A stretch of 40,288 nucleotides of DNA from Calditrichaceae bacterium (GCA_024762535.1 JANTHG010000007.1:1-40288); one strand, 5' to 3'; shown: positions 1-8,844, counted from the stretch's first letter. Program-made: numbers and translations. Notes: generated from the letters alone by a model not told the origin.

Positions 1-116
1 TGATTGGCCAATACAACAAAGTGGTGCTTGGACTAACTATATTGATTATCGGCTTTGTGATTTACAAAAAATTCAGGAAACATAAACAAAAAAAACAATC
101 CCAATTTGAGGAATAA
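1..116 (+). CDS. C-terminal end of a membrane protein (partial)
   Basis: This open frame runs in from the left edge and stops at TAA 114-116, so only about 37 residues are visible. They read as one hydrophobic helix (VVLGLTILIIGFVIYKKF) followed by a short, very basic and Gln-rich cytoplasmic tail ending SQFEE. A final helix with a positive tail is seen at the end of DedA-type and other small integral membrane proteins, but too little is present to name a family. The stop lies 2 bases before gltX, and the GAGGAA in its last codons serves as the gltX ribosome binding site, so the two are probably co-transcribed. Confidence 0.6.
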   Translation, partial: IGQYNKVVLGLTILIIGFVIYKKFRKHKQKKQSQFEE

Positions 117-118
117 CT

Positions 119-1552
119 ATGTCTGAAGTTCGCGTTCGTTTTGCGCCCAGTCCCACGGGATTTGTACATGTGGGCAGTTTGCGCACCGCTTTATATAATT
201 ATCTGTTTGCCCGCCATCAAAAAGGTAAAATCATTTTACGCATCGAAGATACGGATCAAACCCGCTATGTGGAAGGGGCGGTGGCTAATTTGCTGCAAGC
301 CATGGATTGGGCCGGACTGACATTTGACGAAGGCCCGAAAAGCGGCGGCAACTTTGGCCCGTATTACCAGTCCGAACGCCTGGAAATTTACAAACAGCAC
401 ATCAGTCAATTACTGGATTCCGGTCATGCCTACCCCTGTTTCTGTTCCGAAGAACGGCTCACCAAAATGCGTGAAGAACAGGCAGCTAACAATCAGCCGA
501 TTATGTACGACGGACATTGTCGCCATATTCCCAAAGAAGAGGCGCTGAAACGCATGGAAAACGAACCGCATGTGATCCGTATGCGTGTACCGTCCGAAGG
601 TGAAACTGTTGTAAACGATTTAATCCGTGGCAGAGTTAGCTTCCAGAGCAATCTTTTAGACGATCAGGTGCTGATTAAAACCGACGGTTTTCCCACCTAT
701 CATTTTGCGAATGTAGTGGATGATCATCTGATGCAGATCAGCCATGTCATCCGTGGTGAAGAATGGCTGCCCAGCACTCCCAAACATGTGCTGCTGTATC
801 AGGCCTTTGGCTGGGATCCGCCGCAATTTGCCCATCTGCCGTTGCTGCTGAATGCGGACCGCAGTAAACTGAGCAAACGGCAGGGCGATGTGGCTGTGGA
901 AGATTACCAGTCTAAAGGGATTCTACCCGAGGCGCTGGTCAATTTTGTAGCTCTGCTCGGCTGGAATCGCGGCGATGACCAGGAATTTTTCTCTCTCGAA
1001 GAATTAGTAGAGTCTTTTACGCTCGAACGGGTTAACAAAGCCGGCGCCGTGTTTGATCTGCAAAAACTGGAATGGATGAACGGACACTATATTCGTAGCA
1101 TCGATGAAGCAACCTATTTAAAGCTCGGCCTGAACTGGATGGCTAAATTTCAACTCGATGCCGGTAGCCCTGAAAAAAATGAAAATATCTTAAAAGCCAT
1201 TCGCCCGGCTATAAACACATTTGGTGAGTTGCCAGCCAAAACAGCGCTCTTTTTTCAGGATGAACTACAATTTGAAGCCGAAGCGCGGGAATGGGTAACC
1301 AAAGAAGAGAGTAAACAGATCTTTACCACCATGCTGGCAGAAATCGATCAGTATCCTCAACTAACCTTAGATGACTTTAGCGCTATGATGAAAATTGTGC
1401 AGAAATCCACAGGAATCAAAGGTAAGAATTTATGGATGGCGGTACGGTCCGCCATTACCGGTATGACCCACGGCCCGGAGCTGCCCATTGTACTGAGTGT
1501 GCTGGGCAAAGATAAAGTAAAACAATTTTTACAACAGGCGCTTGAACAATGA
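119..1552 (+). CDS. gltX: glutamyl-tRNA synthetase
   Basis: This class I aminoacyl-tRNA synthetase charges tRNA-Glu with glutamate in the cytoplasm. The N-terminal Rossmann catalytic domain opens with VRFAPSPTGFVHVGSLRTA, where HVGS is the HIGH signature. The KMSKS equivalent is KLSKRQG near residue 250. The C-terminal part is the helical anticodon-binding region. At 477 aa the length is normal for bacterial GluRS. The ATG follows a GAGGAA Shine-Dalgarno lying in the end of the preceding ORF. The stop overlaps the start of ddl by 4 bases (ATGA), indicating translational coupling. The discriminating (GluRS) or non-discriminating (Glu/Gln) nature cannot be decided from the window. Confidence in the family is very high. 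Confidence 0.97.
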   Translation: MSEVRVRFAPSPTGFVHVGSLRTALYNYLFARHQKGKIILRIEDTDQTRYVEGAVANLLQAMDWAGLTFDEGPKSGGNFGPYYQSERLEIYKQHISQLLDSGHAYPCFCSEERLTKMREEQAANNQPIMYDGHCRHIPKEEALKRMENEPHVIRMRVPSEGETVVNDLIRGRVSFQSNLLDDQVLIKTDGFPTYHFANVVDDHLMQISHVIRGEEWLPSTPKHVLLYQAFGWDPPQFAHLPLLLNADRSKLSKRQGDVAVEDYQSKGILPEALVNFVALLGWNRGDDQEFFSLEELVESFTLERVNKAGAVFDLQKLEWMNGHYIRSIDEATYLKLGLNWMAKFQLDAGSPEKNENILKAIRPAINTFGELPAKTALFFQDELQFEAEAREWVTKEESKQIFTTMLAEIDQYPQLTLDDFSAMMKIVQKSTGIKGKNLWMAVRSAITGMTHGPELPIVLSVLGKDKVKQFLQQALEQ

Positions 1553-2550
1553 AAGTAATCGTTTTAATGGGTGGTGATTCCACCGAACGGGACGTTTCGC
1601 TGGTTACAGGTGATCAAATCGCAGCGGCGCTAAGCGCAAACGGGCACGAAGTGATTAAAATGGACCCCTCTGCCACCCGTTCCGAACAAACCGAACTAAA
1701 TCAGACAGACCACCACTGGATCGGAATCGACTATCCCGATTACGACCTGCTACCCATGCACCGTGGCTCGCTGTACCTTAAAAATCTGCTGATCACCAAA
1801 CGGCTAAAGCCGGATGTGGTCTTTAACGCATTGCACGGCGGCAAAGGCGAAAACGGAATTGTACAAGGTATGTTGGATTCTGCCGGTATTCCCTACACCG
1901 GTTCGGGACGAATAGCCAGTACGCTGGCCATGGAAAAAGATATTTCCAAACAGTTTTTTCGTAATGCCCATCTTCCGGTTCCCAAAGGCGTGGCGCTTAA
2001 CCGTCCCGGCGCTTCCCGCAAGGCAGCAAAACAGCTGACTCTTCCCCTGGTGGTCAAACCCAATGATCAGGGCTCTACCATCGGCTTGGAAATTGTAAGC
2101 AAACCCGAACGTTTAGAGCCGGCCATTGAACAGGCTTTTAAATACAGCAAGAAAGTGATTGTGGAAGAATACATCAAAGGTCGTGAAATAACTGTGGGGA
2201 TTATAAAAACCCGCACGCTGCCAGTTTTGGAAATTGTTCCCGAACATGATTTGTACGACTATGAATGCAAATACAAAGATGGAATGAGCCGTTATCAGGT
2301 TCCTGCCGAGTTGCCGCTTCCTGTAACGCAAAAACTGCAAACACTGGCTTTAAAAGCCCATCGCGTGCTGGGATGCAGCGGCTACTCCCGGGTAGATTTT
2401 CGCTTGAATGAAGCAAATCAGCCTTTTATCTTAGAAGTAAACACACTGCCGGGAATGACTGGCACCAGTTTGCTGCCCAAAGCTGCTAAGGCGGCGGATA
2501 TTCACTTTAACGCCCTGGTCGAAATGATTGTGGAAGAAGCATTAAAATAA
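1549..2550 (+). CDS. ddl: D-alanine--D-alanine ligase
   Basis: This enzyme joins two D-alanines using ATP to make the dipeptide end of the peptidoglycan precursor. It is an ATP-grasp protein of 333 aa, typical for Ddl. Visible signatures are the N-terminal MGGDSTERDVSL and NALHGGKGENGIVQG, the ATP-binding KPNDQGSTIG, EEYIKGREITVGI, and the C-terminal metal and substrate motif RVDFRLNE...FILEVNTLPGMT. The start overlaps the gltX stop by 4 bases. An 88-base AT-rich gap separates it from cysS. The gltX-ddl-cysS arrangement is one housekeeping transcription direction without an obvious terminator inside. Confidence 0.96.
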   Translation: MKVIVLMGGDSTERDVSLVTGDQIAAALSANGHEVIKMDPSATRSEQTELNQTDHHWIGIDYPDYDLLPMHRGSLYLKNLLITKRLKPDVVFNALHGGKGENGIVQGMLDSAGIPYTGSGRIASTLAMEKDISKQFFRNAHLPVPKGVALNRPGASRKAAKQLTLPLVVKPNDQGSTIGLEIVSKPERLEPAIEQAFKYSKKVIVEEYIKGREITVGIIKTRTLPVLEIVPEHDLYDYECKYKDGMSRYQVPAELPLPVTQKLQTLALKAHRVLGCSGYSRVDFRLNEANQPFILEVNTLPGMTGTSLLPKAAKAADIHFNALVEMIVEEALK

Positions 2551-2585
2551 ATTGAGTGATTCTTAGTAGGCATCGTGAATAGTTT

Positions 2586-2628
2586 AACATGAACTCAAAA
2601 TTTAAAATTCATAATTAAAAATTCTTTA
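2586..2628. repeat. AT-rich dispersed repeat, family E
   Basis: The gap between ddl and cysS contains a low-complexity stretch (aaaatttaaaattcataatt). Its reverse complement closely resembles the segment near 10050-10096 (ttttaattttgaattttgaa). Related A/T words are seen at 5530-5612 and 36108-36172. It does not encode a protein. Confidence 0.45.
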
Positions 2629-2638
2629 TGGATGGCTT

Positions 2639-4087
2639 ATGTCTGAATTAAAACTTTACAATTCCCTGACCCGTAAAAAAGAAGTGTTTAAACCGATTCA
2701 TCCCGGTTTTGTGGGTATTTATGTGTGTGGCCCTACGGTGTACGGACATGCTCACCTTGGTCATGCCAAAAGCTACATCAGTTTTGATGTGATTGTACGC
2801 TACCTGCGCCATATCGGTTATCAGGTTCGTTATGTGCAAAACATCACCGATGTGGGCCATCTTGTTTCGGATGCGGATGAAGGTGAAGATAAAATCGGAA
2901 GACAGGCACGCTTAGAAAAGCTGGAGCCCATGGAAGTGGTGGAACGGTACACGCGCAGTTATTTTGAAGATATGGACACATTGAATGTTCAGCGTCCCGA
3001 TATTTCGCCACGGGCCAGCGGCCATATTCCTGAACAGATTGAGCTGGTTGAAACGCTTATCGAAAAAGGCTACGCCTACGAAGTGAACGGCACTGTTTAT
3101 TTTGATGTCAGCAAAGATAAGGAATACGGTAAACTTTCCGGCCGAAACGTAGAAGAACTGATTAGCGGACACCGCATCGATCCCAATTCGGATAAAAAAA
3201 ATCCTGCCGATTTTGCCTTATGGAAAAAAGCGGATCCTGAACACATAATGCAGTGGAATTCTCCCTGGGGCAAAGGCTACCCAGGCTGGCATGCGGAATG
3301 TTCCGTTATGTCCACCAAATATCTTGGGCAACCCTTTGATATTCACGGCGGCGGTTTGGAAAACACCTTTCCGCACCACGAATGTGAAATTGCCCAAAGC
3401 GAGTGCGCACACGATAAAACCTTTGCCAATTACTGGCTGCACAATAATATGATTACTGTGGACGGCACCAAAATGGGCAAATCCCTCGGGAATTTTATTC
3501 TGGTTAAAGATGCCGTAACCAAACACAATCCGCTTGCAATTCGTTTCTTTGTGTTAAGCAGTCATTACCGTTCTCCGGTTGATTTTAGCGATAAAGCTTT
3601 AGATGCAGCGGAAAAAGGAATAGAGAAAATCCACCAAACTCTGCTGCGATTAATGGATTTTAAGGCTGTGCAAAACGGACAGGATGCAACTTTTGAAGAA
3701 GCCATTCATAACTTTATTGCCCGGTTTAAAGCGGAAATGGATGATGATTTCAACACGCCCAAGGCTATTGCCGCTCTGTTTGATTTTATCCGTGACGTAA
3801 ACAGTTGGCTGGACAAATCGAAACAAACCGCTGCAGACACCCTGCAGGCGGCAACCCGGGCCATTGAAAAAACTGCCGGTGACGTACTGGGTCTGCTTCC
3901 GGCCGATCTTAAAACACTGCGTACCGTTGATGACGAAAAATTAAACGGTGTAATCCGGATTTTAATTGATATGCGAAATGAGGCGCGTAAAGAAAAGAAT
4001 TTTGCCCTGGCAGATGATATTCGTAACCGTTTAAAAGAAGCGGGCATCGAGCTTAAGGATACGCCGCAGGGTACTTCATGGAGTTGA
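2639..4087 (+). CDS. cysS: cysteinyl-tRNA synthetase
   Basis: This class Ia synthetase attaches cysteine to tRNA-Cys. The HIGH-type motif is PTVYGHAHLGHAK near residues 33-45 and the KMSKS motif is KMGKSLGN near residue 280. The zinc site that selects cysteine is visible as C in YVCGPTVYG, C in WHAECSVMS, and the H/E pair in FPHHECE. The C-terminal DALR-like helical domain ends with ARKEKNFALADDIRNRL and GTSWS, the usual CysRS finish. At 482 aa the length is standard. It lies downstream of ddl with its own leader, so it may be read from gltX-ddl or from a local promoter. Confidence 0.97.
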   Translation: MSELKLYNSLTRKKEVFKPIHPGFVGIYVCGPTVYGHAHLGHAKSYISFDVIVRYLRHIGYQVRYVQNITDVGHLVSDADEGEDKIGRQARLEKLEPMEVVERYTRSYFEDMDTLNVQRPDISPRASGHIPEQIELVETLIEKGYAYEVNGTVYFDVSKDKEYGKLSGRNVEELISGHRIDPNSDKKNPADFALWKKADPEHIMQWNSPWGKGYPGWHAECSVMSTKYLGQPFDIHGGGLENTFPHHECEIAQSECAHDKTFANYWLHNNMITVDGTKMGKSLGNFILVKDAVTKHNPLAIRFFVLSSHYRSPVDFSDKALDAAEKGIEKIHQTLLRLMDFKAVQNGQDATFEEAIHNFIARFKAEMDDDFNTPKAIAALFDFIRDVNSWLDKSKQTAADTLQAATRAIEKTAGDVLGLLPADLKTLRTVDDEKLNGVIRILIDMRNEARKEKNFALADDIRNRLKEAGIELKDTPQGTSWS

Positions 4088-4423
4088 AGTAGGAATTGGG
4101 AATTTATCAAGTTTCTTGTTTCGAACATCAAATAACAAATTCAATTTTTCCCTAAGTAGAGCGATTGTTGATATAAACCCAATAAAAAACGTCATTGCGA
4201 GGAGCGCAGCGACGAAGCAAACCCCTCAAGAAGCACCATCATGCAAATCCTGCATATGCAGGATGAAGCAAACCCATAGGGGATCACTTCACTCCTCCGT
4301 CGTTCGTGATGACGCCCCATTCCCGTCATTGCGAATCCCACGTGAGCGGGATGAAGCAATCCCCTGTGGATTCGCCACATCGCTGTAGCGATTCGCGATG
4401 ACGAGGAAATCGCTGCATTCAGG
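4088..4423. repeat. intergenic block with two family A palindromic repeat units
   Basis: This 336-base gap between convergent genes holds two copies of a palindromic repeat that starts gtcattgcga and ends in a variant of tcgcgatgac. Unit 1 is about 4191-4314 and unit 2 about 4325-4403. Inside are the words gaagcaatcccc and tcgccac. The left flank gcgattgttgatataaaccc recurs in near-identical form before the copy at 39404, and more loosely at 29366, so the conserved element is longer than the hairpin. The ORFs reported here (4116-4388 and 4192-4380) are repeat artefacts. Confidence 0.8.
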
Positions 4424-5425
4424 TTATAATTGCTTGGAAATTTCGGCTAATAATTTTTGAATCACTTCTTCTTTAGACGCTGCAATCCGGCAACCGGCTG
4501 CACGGGTATGACCGCCGCCATCAAAGGCTTTTGCTACCTGATTAACATCCACATTACTTTTGGATCGTAAACTGATTTTGTGATACCCCGGTTCTATTTC
4601 CCGGATAAAAAGTCCTACCATGCCGCCCTGAACCGCAACACTAAAATTGGCCAGTTCCTCGATCTCGCTTTGTTCCTGGCCTACCAAATCTTCATATTTC
4701 AAATAAATGATATTAACAGCTCCGTTTAAAAAGTTTTCTAAAGAAGCCAGTCCCTTGCCTATGGTTTTTAAAGCGCCAAATTTGCTTTCAAAAAAAACAC
4801 GATTGGTAATCTCTGCCGGTTGAACACCGATTGCAACCATTTCCGAGGCAATGGCATAATCTTTGGCTCTGGTGTTCGAAAACGAAAAACGGCCGGTATC
4901 ATACAAAATCCCCGTATACAGCGCTTTGGCCATATCCAGGTCAATGGGTATTTCCGTTTTTTTGTACACGTCATAAACCATGGCAGTGGTGGAAGAAGAT
5001 TGTATGTTTACCCAGTCAATGCCGCCCATTGTATCTTCAACCGGATGATGATCGATTTTGAGGACATGTTCCGCAGCAGGAAGTAATTTTTCCGGTTTGC
5101 CGAGTCGCTTGTAACCAGGCACATCTAAGATAATGGTAGCTTGTACCTGCCCGTTTTCAAGCCAGGCCGATAGATCCAGGTCTTCCGTAAACGAAACAAT
5201 AGAATTAAAATTTTTCAGGAAATCAAAGCGCGGATCCAATTGTTGATCGTCTAACACCATAACACTTTGCTTGCCCAGCGCCTGAACTAGTAAATGCATG
5301 GCTACCATAGCCGCATAGGCATCACCGTCCGCATGAATGTGGCCGGAAATCATATATTGATTATGATTTTTTAAGAACTCTACTATATCGTCCGTAATGG
5401 GATCGAGTATTGCATCAGATTTCAT
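4424..5425 (-). CDS. DHH/DHHA1 phosphoesterase, NrnA-like (oligoribonuclease / pAp phosphatase)
   Basis: This is a manganese-dependent DHH-superfamily phosphoesterase of the NrnA type. Such enzymes degrade very short RNA and 3'-phosphoadenosine 5'-phosphate in the cytoplasm. Visible motifs are HADGDA (motif I), ILDVPG (motif II), KIDHHPVED (the DHH box), ILYDTGRF, and the C-terminal DHHA1 glycine motif DGGGHTRAAG. I place the start at 5425 and not at the 351-aa ORF end, because MKSDAILDP is preceded by a strong GGAGG on the minus strand and the extra 18 N-terminal residues are unlike the family. That gives 333 aa, a normal length. Which substrate dominates cannot be told. An exopolyphosphatase-like role is a weaker alternative. 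Confidence 0.9.
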   Translation of the reverse strand: MKSDAILDPITDDIVEFLKNHNQYMISGHIHADGDAYAAMVAMHLLVQALGKQSVMVLDDQQLDPRFDFLKNFNSIVSFTEDLDLSAWLENGQVQATIILDVPGYKRLGKPEKLLPAAEHVLKIDHHPVEDTMGGIDWVNIQSSSTTAMVYDVYKKTEIPIDLDMAKALYTGILYDTGRFSFSNTRAKDYAIASEMVAIGVQPAEITNRVFFESKFGALKTIGKGLASLENFLNGAVNIIYLKYEDLVGQEQSEIEELANFSVAVQGGMVGLFIREIEPGYHKISLRSKSNVDVNQVAKAFDGGGHTRAAGCRIAASKEEVIQKLLAEISKQL

Positions 5426-5529
5426 TTTTCCTCCAAAACAAGAGAGGAATATAACCATTTGAACGCACAAGTCCAACACCTTTCTACAGAAAAGACACAG
5501 TGATTTTGTATAGTTGTAGCTAGTTAGGT

Positions 5530-5612
5530 TGTTGAGAATTTGGATACCAAAATTGAACTGAAAATTGGATACTCGGAATTGAAAATTGGGTAATTGAAAC
5601 TATCACAGTTTT
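5530..5612. repeat. AT-rich degenerate repeat, family E
   Basis: The leader region upstream of the DHH gene contains internally repetitive text: gaatttggatac, gaaaattggatac, ggaattgaaaattggg. The segment gttaggttgttgag just before it resembles the family D words at 31673-31725. There is no coding potential. The whole 256-base gap 5426-5681 otherwise shows nothing recognisable. Confidence 0.4.
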
Positions 5613-5681
5613 CACCGGTATCAAAAATTCATTTCGTTTAAAAGATCACATCGGATACACAGAATCTGGTAGGCCAATGTA

Positions 5682-6230
5682 TTATTCAGAGAACTTCGAA
5701 AGCGGTTTTTTCAGGAGTCGCAGCCAAAACCAGCCACAGGCTATGCCCACAACAGCTCCGGCTAAAATATCGAAAGGATAATGAACGCCAACGGCTACAC
5801 GGGAGTACGCCACCAATGCTGCAACACTCCAAAACAGTATCTGATATTTTCTGTAAAAAAATGCGAGCACCGTAGCAACAGCAAAAAAATTGGCCGCGTG
5901 AGCCGAAGGCAGAGAGGGTGACAGATGCTTTTTAGTTAACAGATGTACATGTTCCAGGGCATTGCATGGCCGCACCCGATCCAGGAGCGGTTTTAAAATT
6001 CGATTCACTAAAGGTTCGGTAAGAATAATCGTTAAAATCAGCACCAGCAAAGCCCAGCGCCCGCGCTTACCGCCCTTCCAGAGTAAAACAATTACAATGA
6101 GTAACCATACCGGGAACCAGGTATATTTATTGGTAATCACCGGCATAATCACATCAAAAACGGGATTGGCCAGTGTTTGATTAAAGAAGGTAAACAGAAT
6201 GGTATCGAGCTGTTGAATAATTTGCAGCAT
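5682..6230 (-). CDS. PAP2-family membrane phosphatase
   Basis: This small integral membrane phosphatase belongs to the PAP2 superfamily (type 2 phosphatidic acid phosphatase / undecaprenyl-diphosphatase-like). The three catalytic blocks are present in order: KPLLDRVRPC (KxxxxxxRP), SLPSAHAANFF (PSGH-type with Ala for Gly), and YSRVAVGVHYPFDILAG (SRxxxGxHxxxD). Several hydrophobic helices fill the rest. At 182 aa it is a minimal single-domain member. The likely job is dephosphorylating a lipid phosphate or undecaprenyl pyrophosphate at the membrane's outer face; the exact lipid cannot be inferred. It follows tRNA-Leu on the same strand after a terminator hairpin, so it is likely transcribed separately. 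Confidence 0.88.
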   Translation of the reverse strand: MLQIIQQLDTILFTFFNQTLANPVFDVIMPVITNKYTWFPVWLLIVIVLLWKGGKRGRWALLVLILTIILTEPLVNRILKPLLDRVRPCNALEHVHLLTKKHLSPSLPSAHAANFFAVATVLAFFYRKYQILFWSVAALVAYSRVAVGVHYPFDILAGAVVGIACGWFWLRLLKKPLSKFSE

Positions 6231-6244
6231 GGGATTCCTTAAAC

Positions 6245-6277
6245 TAAAAAAGGCATCCCGTACCCGGAATGCCTTTA
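6245..6277 (-). terminator. Rho-independent terminator after tRNA-Leu
   Basis: The perfect arms AAAGGCAT / ATGCCTTT, with an inner CCG/CGG pairing, form a hairpin. Read on the minus strand it is followed by a run of six T (6246-6251). It sits 4 bases beyond the tRNA-Leu 3' end and closes the glycolysis-secG-tRNA unit. Confidence 0.85.
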
Positions 6278-6280
6278 AGG

Positions 6281-6365
6281 TGCTGAAGGCGGGACTTGAA
6301 CCCGCACGGGCTTGCGCCCACTACCCCCTCAAGATAGCGTGTCTACCAGATTCCACCACTTCAGC
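6281..6365 (-). tRNA. tRNA-Leu (anticodon GAG)
   Basis: The minus strand folds as a class II tRNA. The acceptor arms are GCTGAAG/CTTCAGC with discriminator A, and the D region contains GGTGGAATCTGGTAGAC. The anticodon stem CTATC/GGTAG encloses the loop TTGAGGG, giving anticodon GAG for CUC/CUU codons. A long variable arm is followed by the T-arm GCGGGTTCAAGTCCCGC. CCA is not encoded (the sequence after the discriminator is CCT). It starts 7 bases after the secG stop and is probably co-transcribed with secG. Confidence 0.95.
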
Positions 6366-6372
6366 AACATGG

Positions 6373-6756
6373 TTATTTTTGTGGCGTTTGCGGAGTCGTC
6401 GGCTGCTGCGCGTTGTCACCGCTTACCGGAGCTACCGGTACATTCGGTGTAGGCAGCGCTTCCTGTTGTTCCGCGCGCTGTTGAATCAGGCTCTTCTGCG
6501 CTTCCTGCGCTTCGGACTTGAACATAATTCCAATAATAATCGCTAATCCGGCATAAATGATGGCTGTCCAGGTGGTTGCCTTACTTAAAAAATCGGCTGC
6601 GCCCCGACCGCCAAACATGGAATTACCGCCTGCCCCGCCGCCAATGGCGCCGGCCAGTCCCTGGCCTTTTCCGGCCTGTAACAGGATAACAATCACCATT
6701 GCAATGCTGATCAGGATAAACAAAATTACTAAAAATGTGTACATACTTTCATTCAC
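6373..6756 (-). CDS. secG: protein translocase subunit SecG
   Basis: SecG is the small accessory subunit of the SecYEG export channel. The protein has two transmembrane helices (about residues 5-27 and 62-80) separated by the diagnostic glycine-rich loop LLQAGKGQGLAGAIGGG...FGGRGAADFLSKAT. The C-terminal tail is longer than usual, Gln/Glu-rich then Pro/Thr-rich (QQPTTPQTPQK). At 127 aa it is somewhat long for the family because of this tail. Two ATGs are possible: the first has GGAG only 3 bases away, while the second (MYTFLV, four codons in) has it 11 bases away. It follows tpiA, a tpiA-secG order common in bacteria, and precedes tRNA-Leu. Confidence 0.94.
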   Translation of the reverse strand: MNESMYTFLVILFILISIAMVIVILLQAGKGQGLAGAIGGGAGGNSMFGGRGAADFLSKATTWTAIIYAGLAIIIGIMFKSEAQEAQKSLIQQRAEQQEALPTPNVPVAPVSGDNAQQPTTPQTPQK

Positions 6757-6817
6757 TCCAGTTTTTCAGATAGAATACTTAATTTACAGTTAAATTTTAC
6801 TGCATTCAACTTTTTTT

Positions 6818-7585
6818 CTATCCAAGTTTTTCTGCAATGTGAATAATTTCTGCAAATGAATCCGCCTTAAGGCACGCGCCGCCCACTAAGGCGCCATCAA
6901 TATTCGGCTGACTCAACAGGCTCTGCGCATTTTCCGGTTTCACGCTGCCACCATACTGGATAACCAGTCCATCAGCCGCCTGTTGCCCAAACATTTCGGC
7001 CACTACTTCACGGATGGTTACATGAACCGCTTCGGCCTGTTCGGGTGTGGCTGTTTTTCCGGTTCCAATGGCCCAAATCGGTTCATAGGCTGCTATGATA
7101 TGCGAAATGTCTTCCGGTTTCAATCCGGCAAAAGCGCCTTTAATTTGTTTGGTAACCACTTCGGACGTAATGTTGCCTTCGCGCTGTTCTAAAGATTCGC
7201 CCACACATACAATCGGTTTGAGTCCGAATTCCAGGGCTGTTTTGATTTTTTGATTTACGGAGTCATCCGTTTCACCAAAATACTGCCGCCGTTCCGAATG
7301 GCCAATAATAACATGAATGGCGCCCGTACTTTTAATCATCCCGGCGCTAATGGCCCCAGTGTAGGCACCTTCCTTGGCAATACACATATCCTGCGCGCCG
7401 ATGGAAATTCCTGAATCTTTAACCACATCCGCTACTGCGGCGAGCGCTGTAAAAGGCGGACACATAATCATTCCGGTATGTTTTACATCCGTGGTTTTCA
7501 TTTTAATCTGATTGGCTAATTGCAGGGCTTCGGAATTGGTTTTATGCATTTTCCAGTTGCCAGCAATAATTATTTTTCTGCTCAT
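6818..7585 (-). CDS. tpiA: triosephosphate isomerase
   Basis: This enzyme interconverts dihydroxyacetone phosphate and glyceraldehyde 3-phosphate in glycolysis and gluconeogenesis. All catalytic landmarks of the TIM barrel are visible: Lys in AGNWKMHK, His in IIGHSERRQYFGE, Glu in AAYEPIWAIGTG, and the phosphate-binding IQYGGSV and GALVGGACL. At 255 aa the length is normal. The ATG is preceded by GGAG at a spacing of five bases. It lies 15 bases after pgk in the same operon and is followed by secG. Confidence 0.97.
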   Translation of the reverse strand: MSRKIIIAGNWKMHKTNSEALQLANQIKMKTTDVKHTGMIMCPPFTALAAVADVVKDSGISIGAQDMCIAKEGAYTGAISAGMIKSTGAIHVIIGHSERRQYFGETDDSVNQKIKTALEFGLKPIVCVGESLEQREGNITSEVVTKQIKGAFAGLKPEDISHIIAAYEPIWAIGTGKTATPEQAEAVHVTIREVVAEMFGQQAADGLVIQYGGSVKPENAQSLLSQPNIDGALVGGACLKADSFAEIIHIAEKLG

Positions 7586-7600
7586 GATCGCTCCAATGGT

Positions 7601-8797
7601 TTAAACGTCTGTAAGTGCGGCAATCCCCGGCAGGGTCTTCCCTTCTAAAAATTCCAACGAGGCGCCGCCACCGGTGGAAATATGGGTAAACTGCTCATCC
7701 ATTCCAAACTGACTAATGGCTGCCGCCGAATCGCCGCCACCGATTACGCTAACCGCTCCACTTGCTGTGGCTGCCGCAATGGCTTCGGCTACCGCCCGGG
7801 TACCTTTGGCAAAATTCGGCATTTCGAACACGCCCACCGGCCCGTTCCAGATGATGGTTTTAGCGGTTTTGATTTCCTGTGAAAAGGTCTGAATCGTTTC
7901 CGGCCCGATATCCAGCCCCATATATCCTTTGGGCATGGCTGTTACAGGTACAATATCCGTTTTGGCATTATTGGCAAAGGCGTCGGCTACAACTACATCC
8001 TTTGGCAAAAGGAAGTTTATTTTCTTTTCTTTGGCTTCCTTTAAAATGTCTAAAGCCAGTTCAATTTTGTCTTCTTCCAACAAAGAATCGCCGATTTCCA
8101 GCCCCTGCGCTTTGTAAAACGTGTAGGCCATACCACCGCCCACAATGAGCGTATCCACTTTATTAAAGAGATTTTTAATCACATCAATTTTACCGGAAAT
8201 TTTGGCGCCGCCCAAAATGGCCAGCATGGGACGCGTAGGATGTTCTACTGCCTGCCCCAAATATTTTAACTCTTTTTCAATCAGGAATCCGGCTGCTGCC
8301 TGTTTAAAATATTTGGTAACGCCTTCGGTGGAAGCATGCGCACGGTGCGCTGTTCCAAAAGCATCATTGATGTACAAATCGGCTCCGGCGGCCAGTTCTT
8401 TGGCAAAGGCGGGATCATTGGCTGTTTCTTCTTTATGAAAACGTAAATTTTCCAGTAACAGCACTTCCCCCGGTTTTAGACGGGCTTTTAGTTCTGCAAC
8501 CTGAGGGCCAACACAATCCGGTGCCATGATCACCTTTACGTTCAGAAGTTCTTGCAAGCGCTCTGCTACGGGCGCCAGCCGCATACTTTCTTTTACCTGC
8601 CCCTTGGGACGACCGAGATGACTGCATAAAATAGCGGATCCCCCGTCCGAAAGCACTTTTTGAATGGTAGGTAAAGAAGCGGTAATGCGCCGGTCATCCG
8701 TAATTTTTCCCGAATCATCTAAAGGAACGTTGAAATCGCAGCGAATTAAAACTTTTTGATTGCTTAGCTCTAACTGGCTGATGGTTAATTTTGCCAT
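7601..8797 (-). CDS. pgk: phosphoglycerate kinase
   Basis: This enzyme transfers phosphate from 1,3-bisphosphoglycerate to ADP in glycolysis. Signature elements are [14 protein letters not shown] at the N terminus, the substrate-binding HLGRPKG, the domain hinge region with [14 protein letters not shown], the nucleotide-binding GPVGVFE, and the C-terminal [11 protein letters not shown] with [13 protein letters not shown]. At 398 aa the length is standard for bacterial PGK. The start has GAGGGTG upstream. It sits between gap and tpiA, and a hairpin in the gap-pgk spacer may reduce read-through from gap. Confidence 0.97.
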   Translation of the reverse strand: MAKLTISQLELSNQKVLIRCDFNVPLDDSGKITDDRRITASLPTIQKVLSDGGSAILCSHLGRPKGQVKESMRLAPVAERLQELLNVKVIMAPDCVGPQVAELKARLKPGEVLLLENLRFHKEETANDPAFAKELAAGADLYINDAFGTAHRAHASTEGVTKYFKQAAAGFLIEKELKYLGQAVEHPTRPMLAILGGAKISGKIDVIKNLFNKVDTLIVGGGMAYTFYKAQGLEIGDSLLEEDKIELALDILKEAKEKKINFLLPKDVVVADAFANNAKTDIVPVTAMPKGYMGLDIGPETIQTFSQEIKTAKTIIWNGPVGVFEMPNFAKGTRAVAEAIAAATASGAVSVIGGGDSAAAISQFGMDEQFTHISTGGGASLEFLEGKTLPGIAALTDV

Positions 8798-8817
8798 TTT
8801 TATTCACCCTCAAATTT

Positions 8818-8844
8818 AAAAGAGGCTGCCGGGCAGCCTCTTTT
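8818..8844 (-). terminator. hairpin terminator/attenuator between gap and pgk
   Basis: This is a perfect 13-base inverted repeat (AAAAGAGGCTGCC / GGCAGCCTCTTTT) around a single centre base, 16 bases past the gap stop. Its downstream arm ends in TTTT on the minus strand, as in an intrinsic terminator. It lies inside an otherwise collinear glycolytic operon, so partial termination (more gap than pgk mRNA) is the likely effect. The hairpin is seen; the effect is inferred. Confidence 0.8.

Noticed and set aside
3706-4131. 141-aa ORF antisense to cysS
   Set aside because: Shadow of a strongly supported synthetase gene; its composition is Ser/Arg/Ile-rich without domain features.
4116-4388. ORFs at 4116-4388 (+) and 4192-4380 (-)
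   Set aside because: They fall wholly in family A repeats; the translations are repeat text, with no ribosome site or family features.
4088-4423. CRISPR array candidate
   Set aside because: There are only two unequal palindromic units, no regular spacers, and no cas genes in the window.
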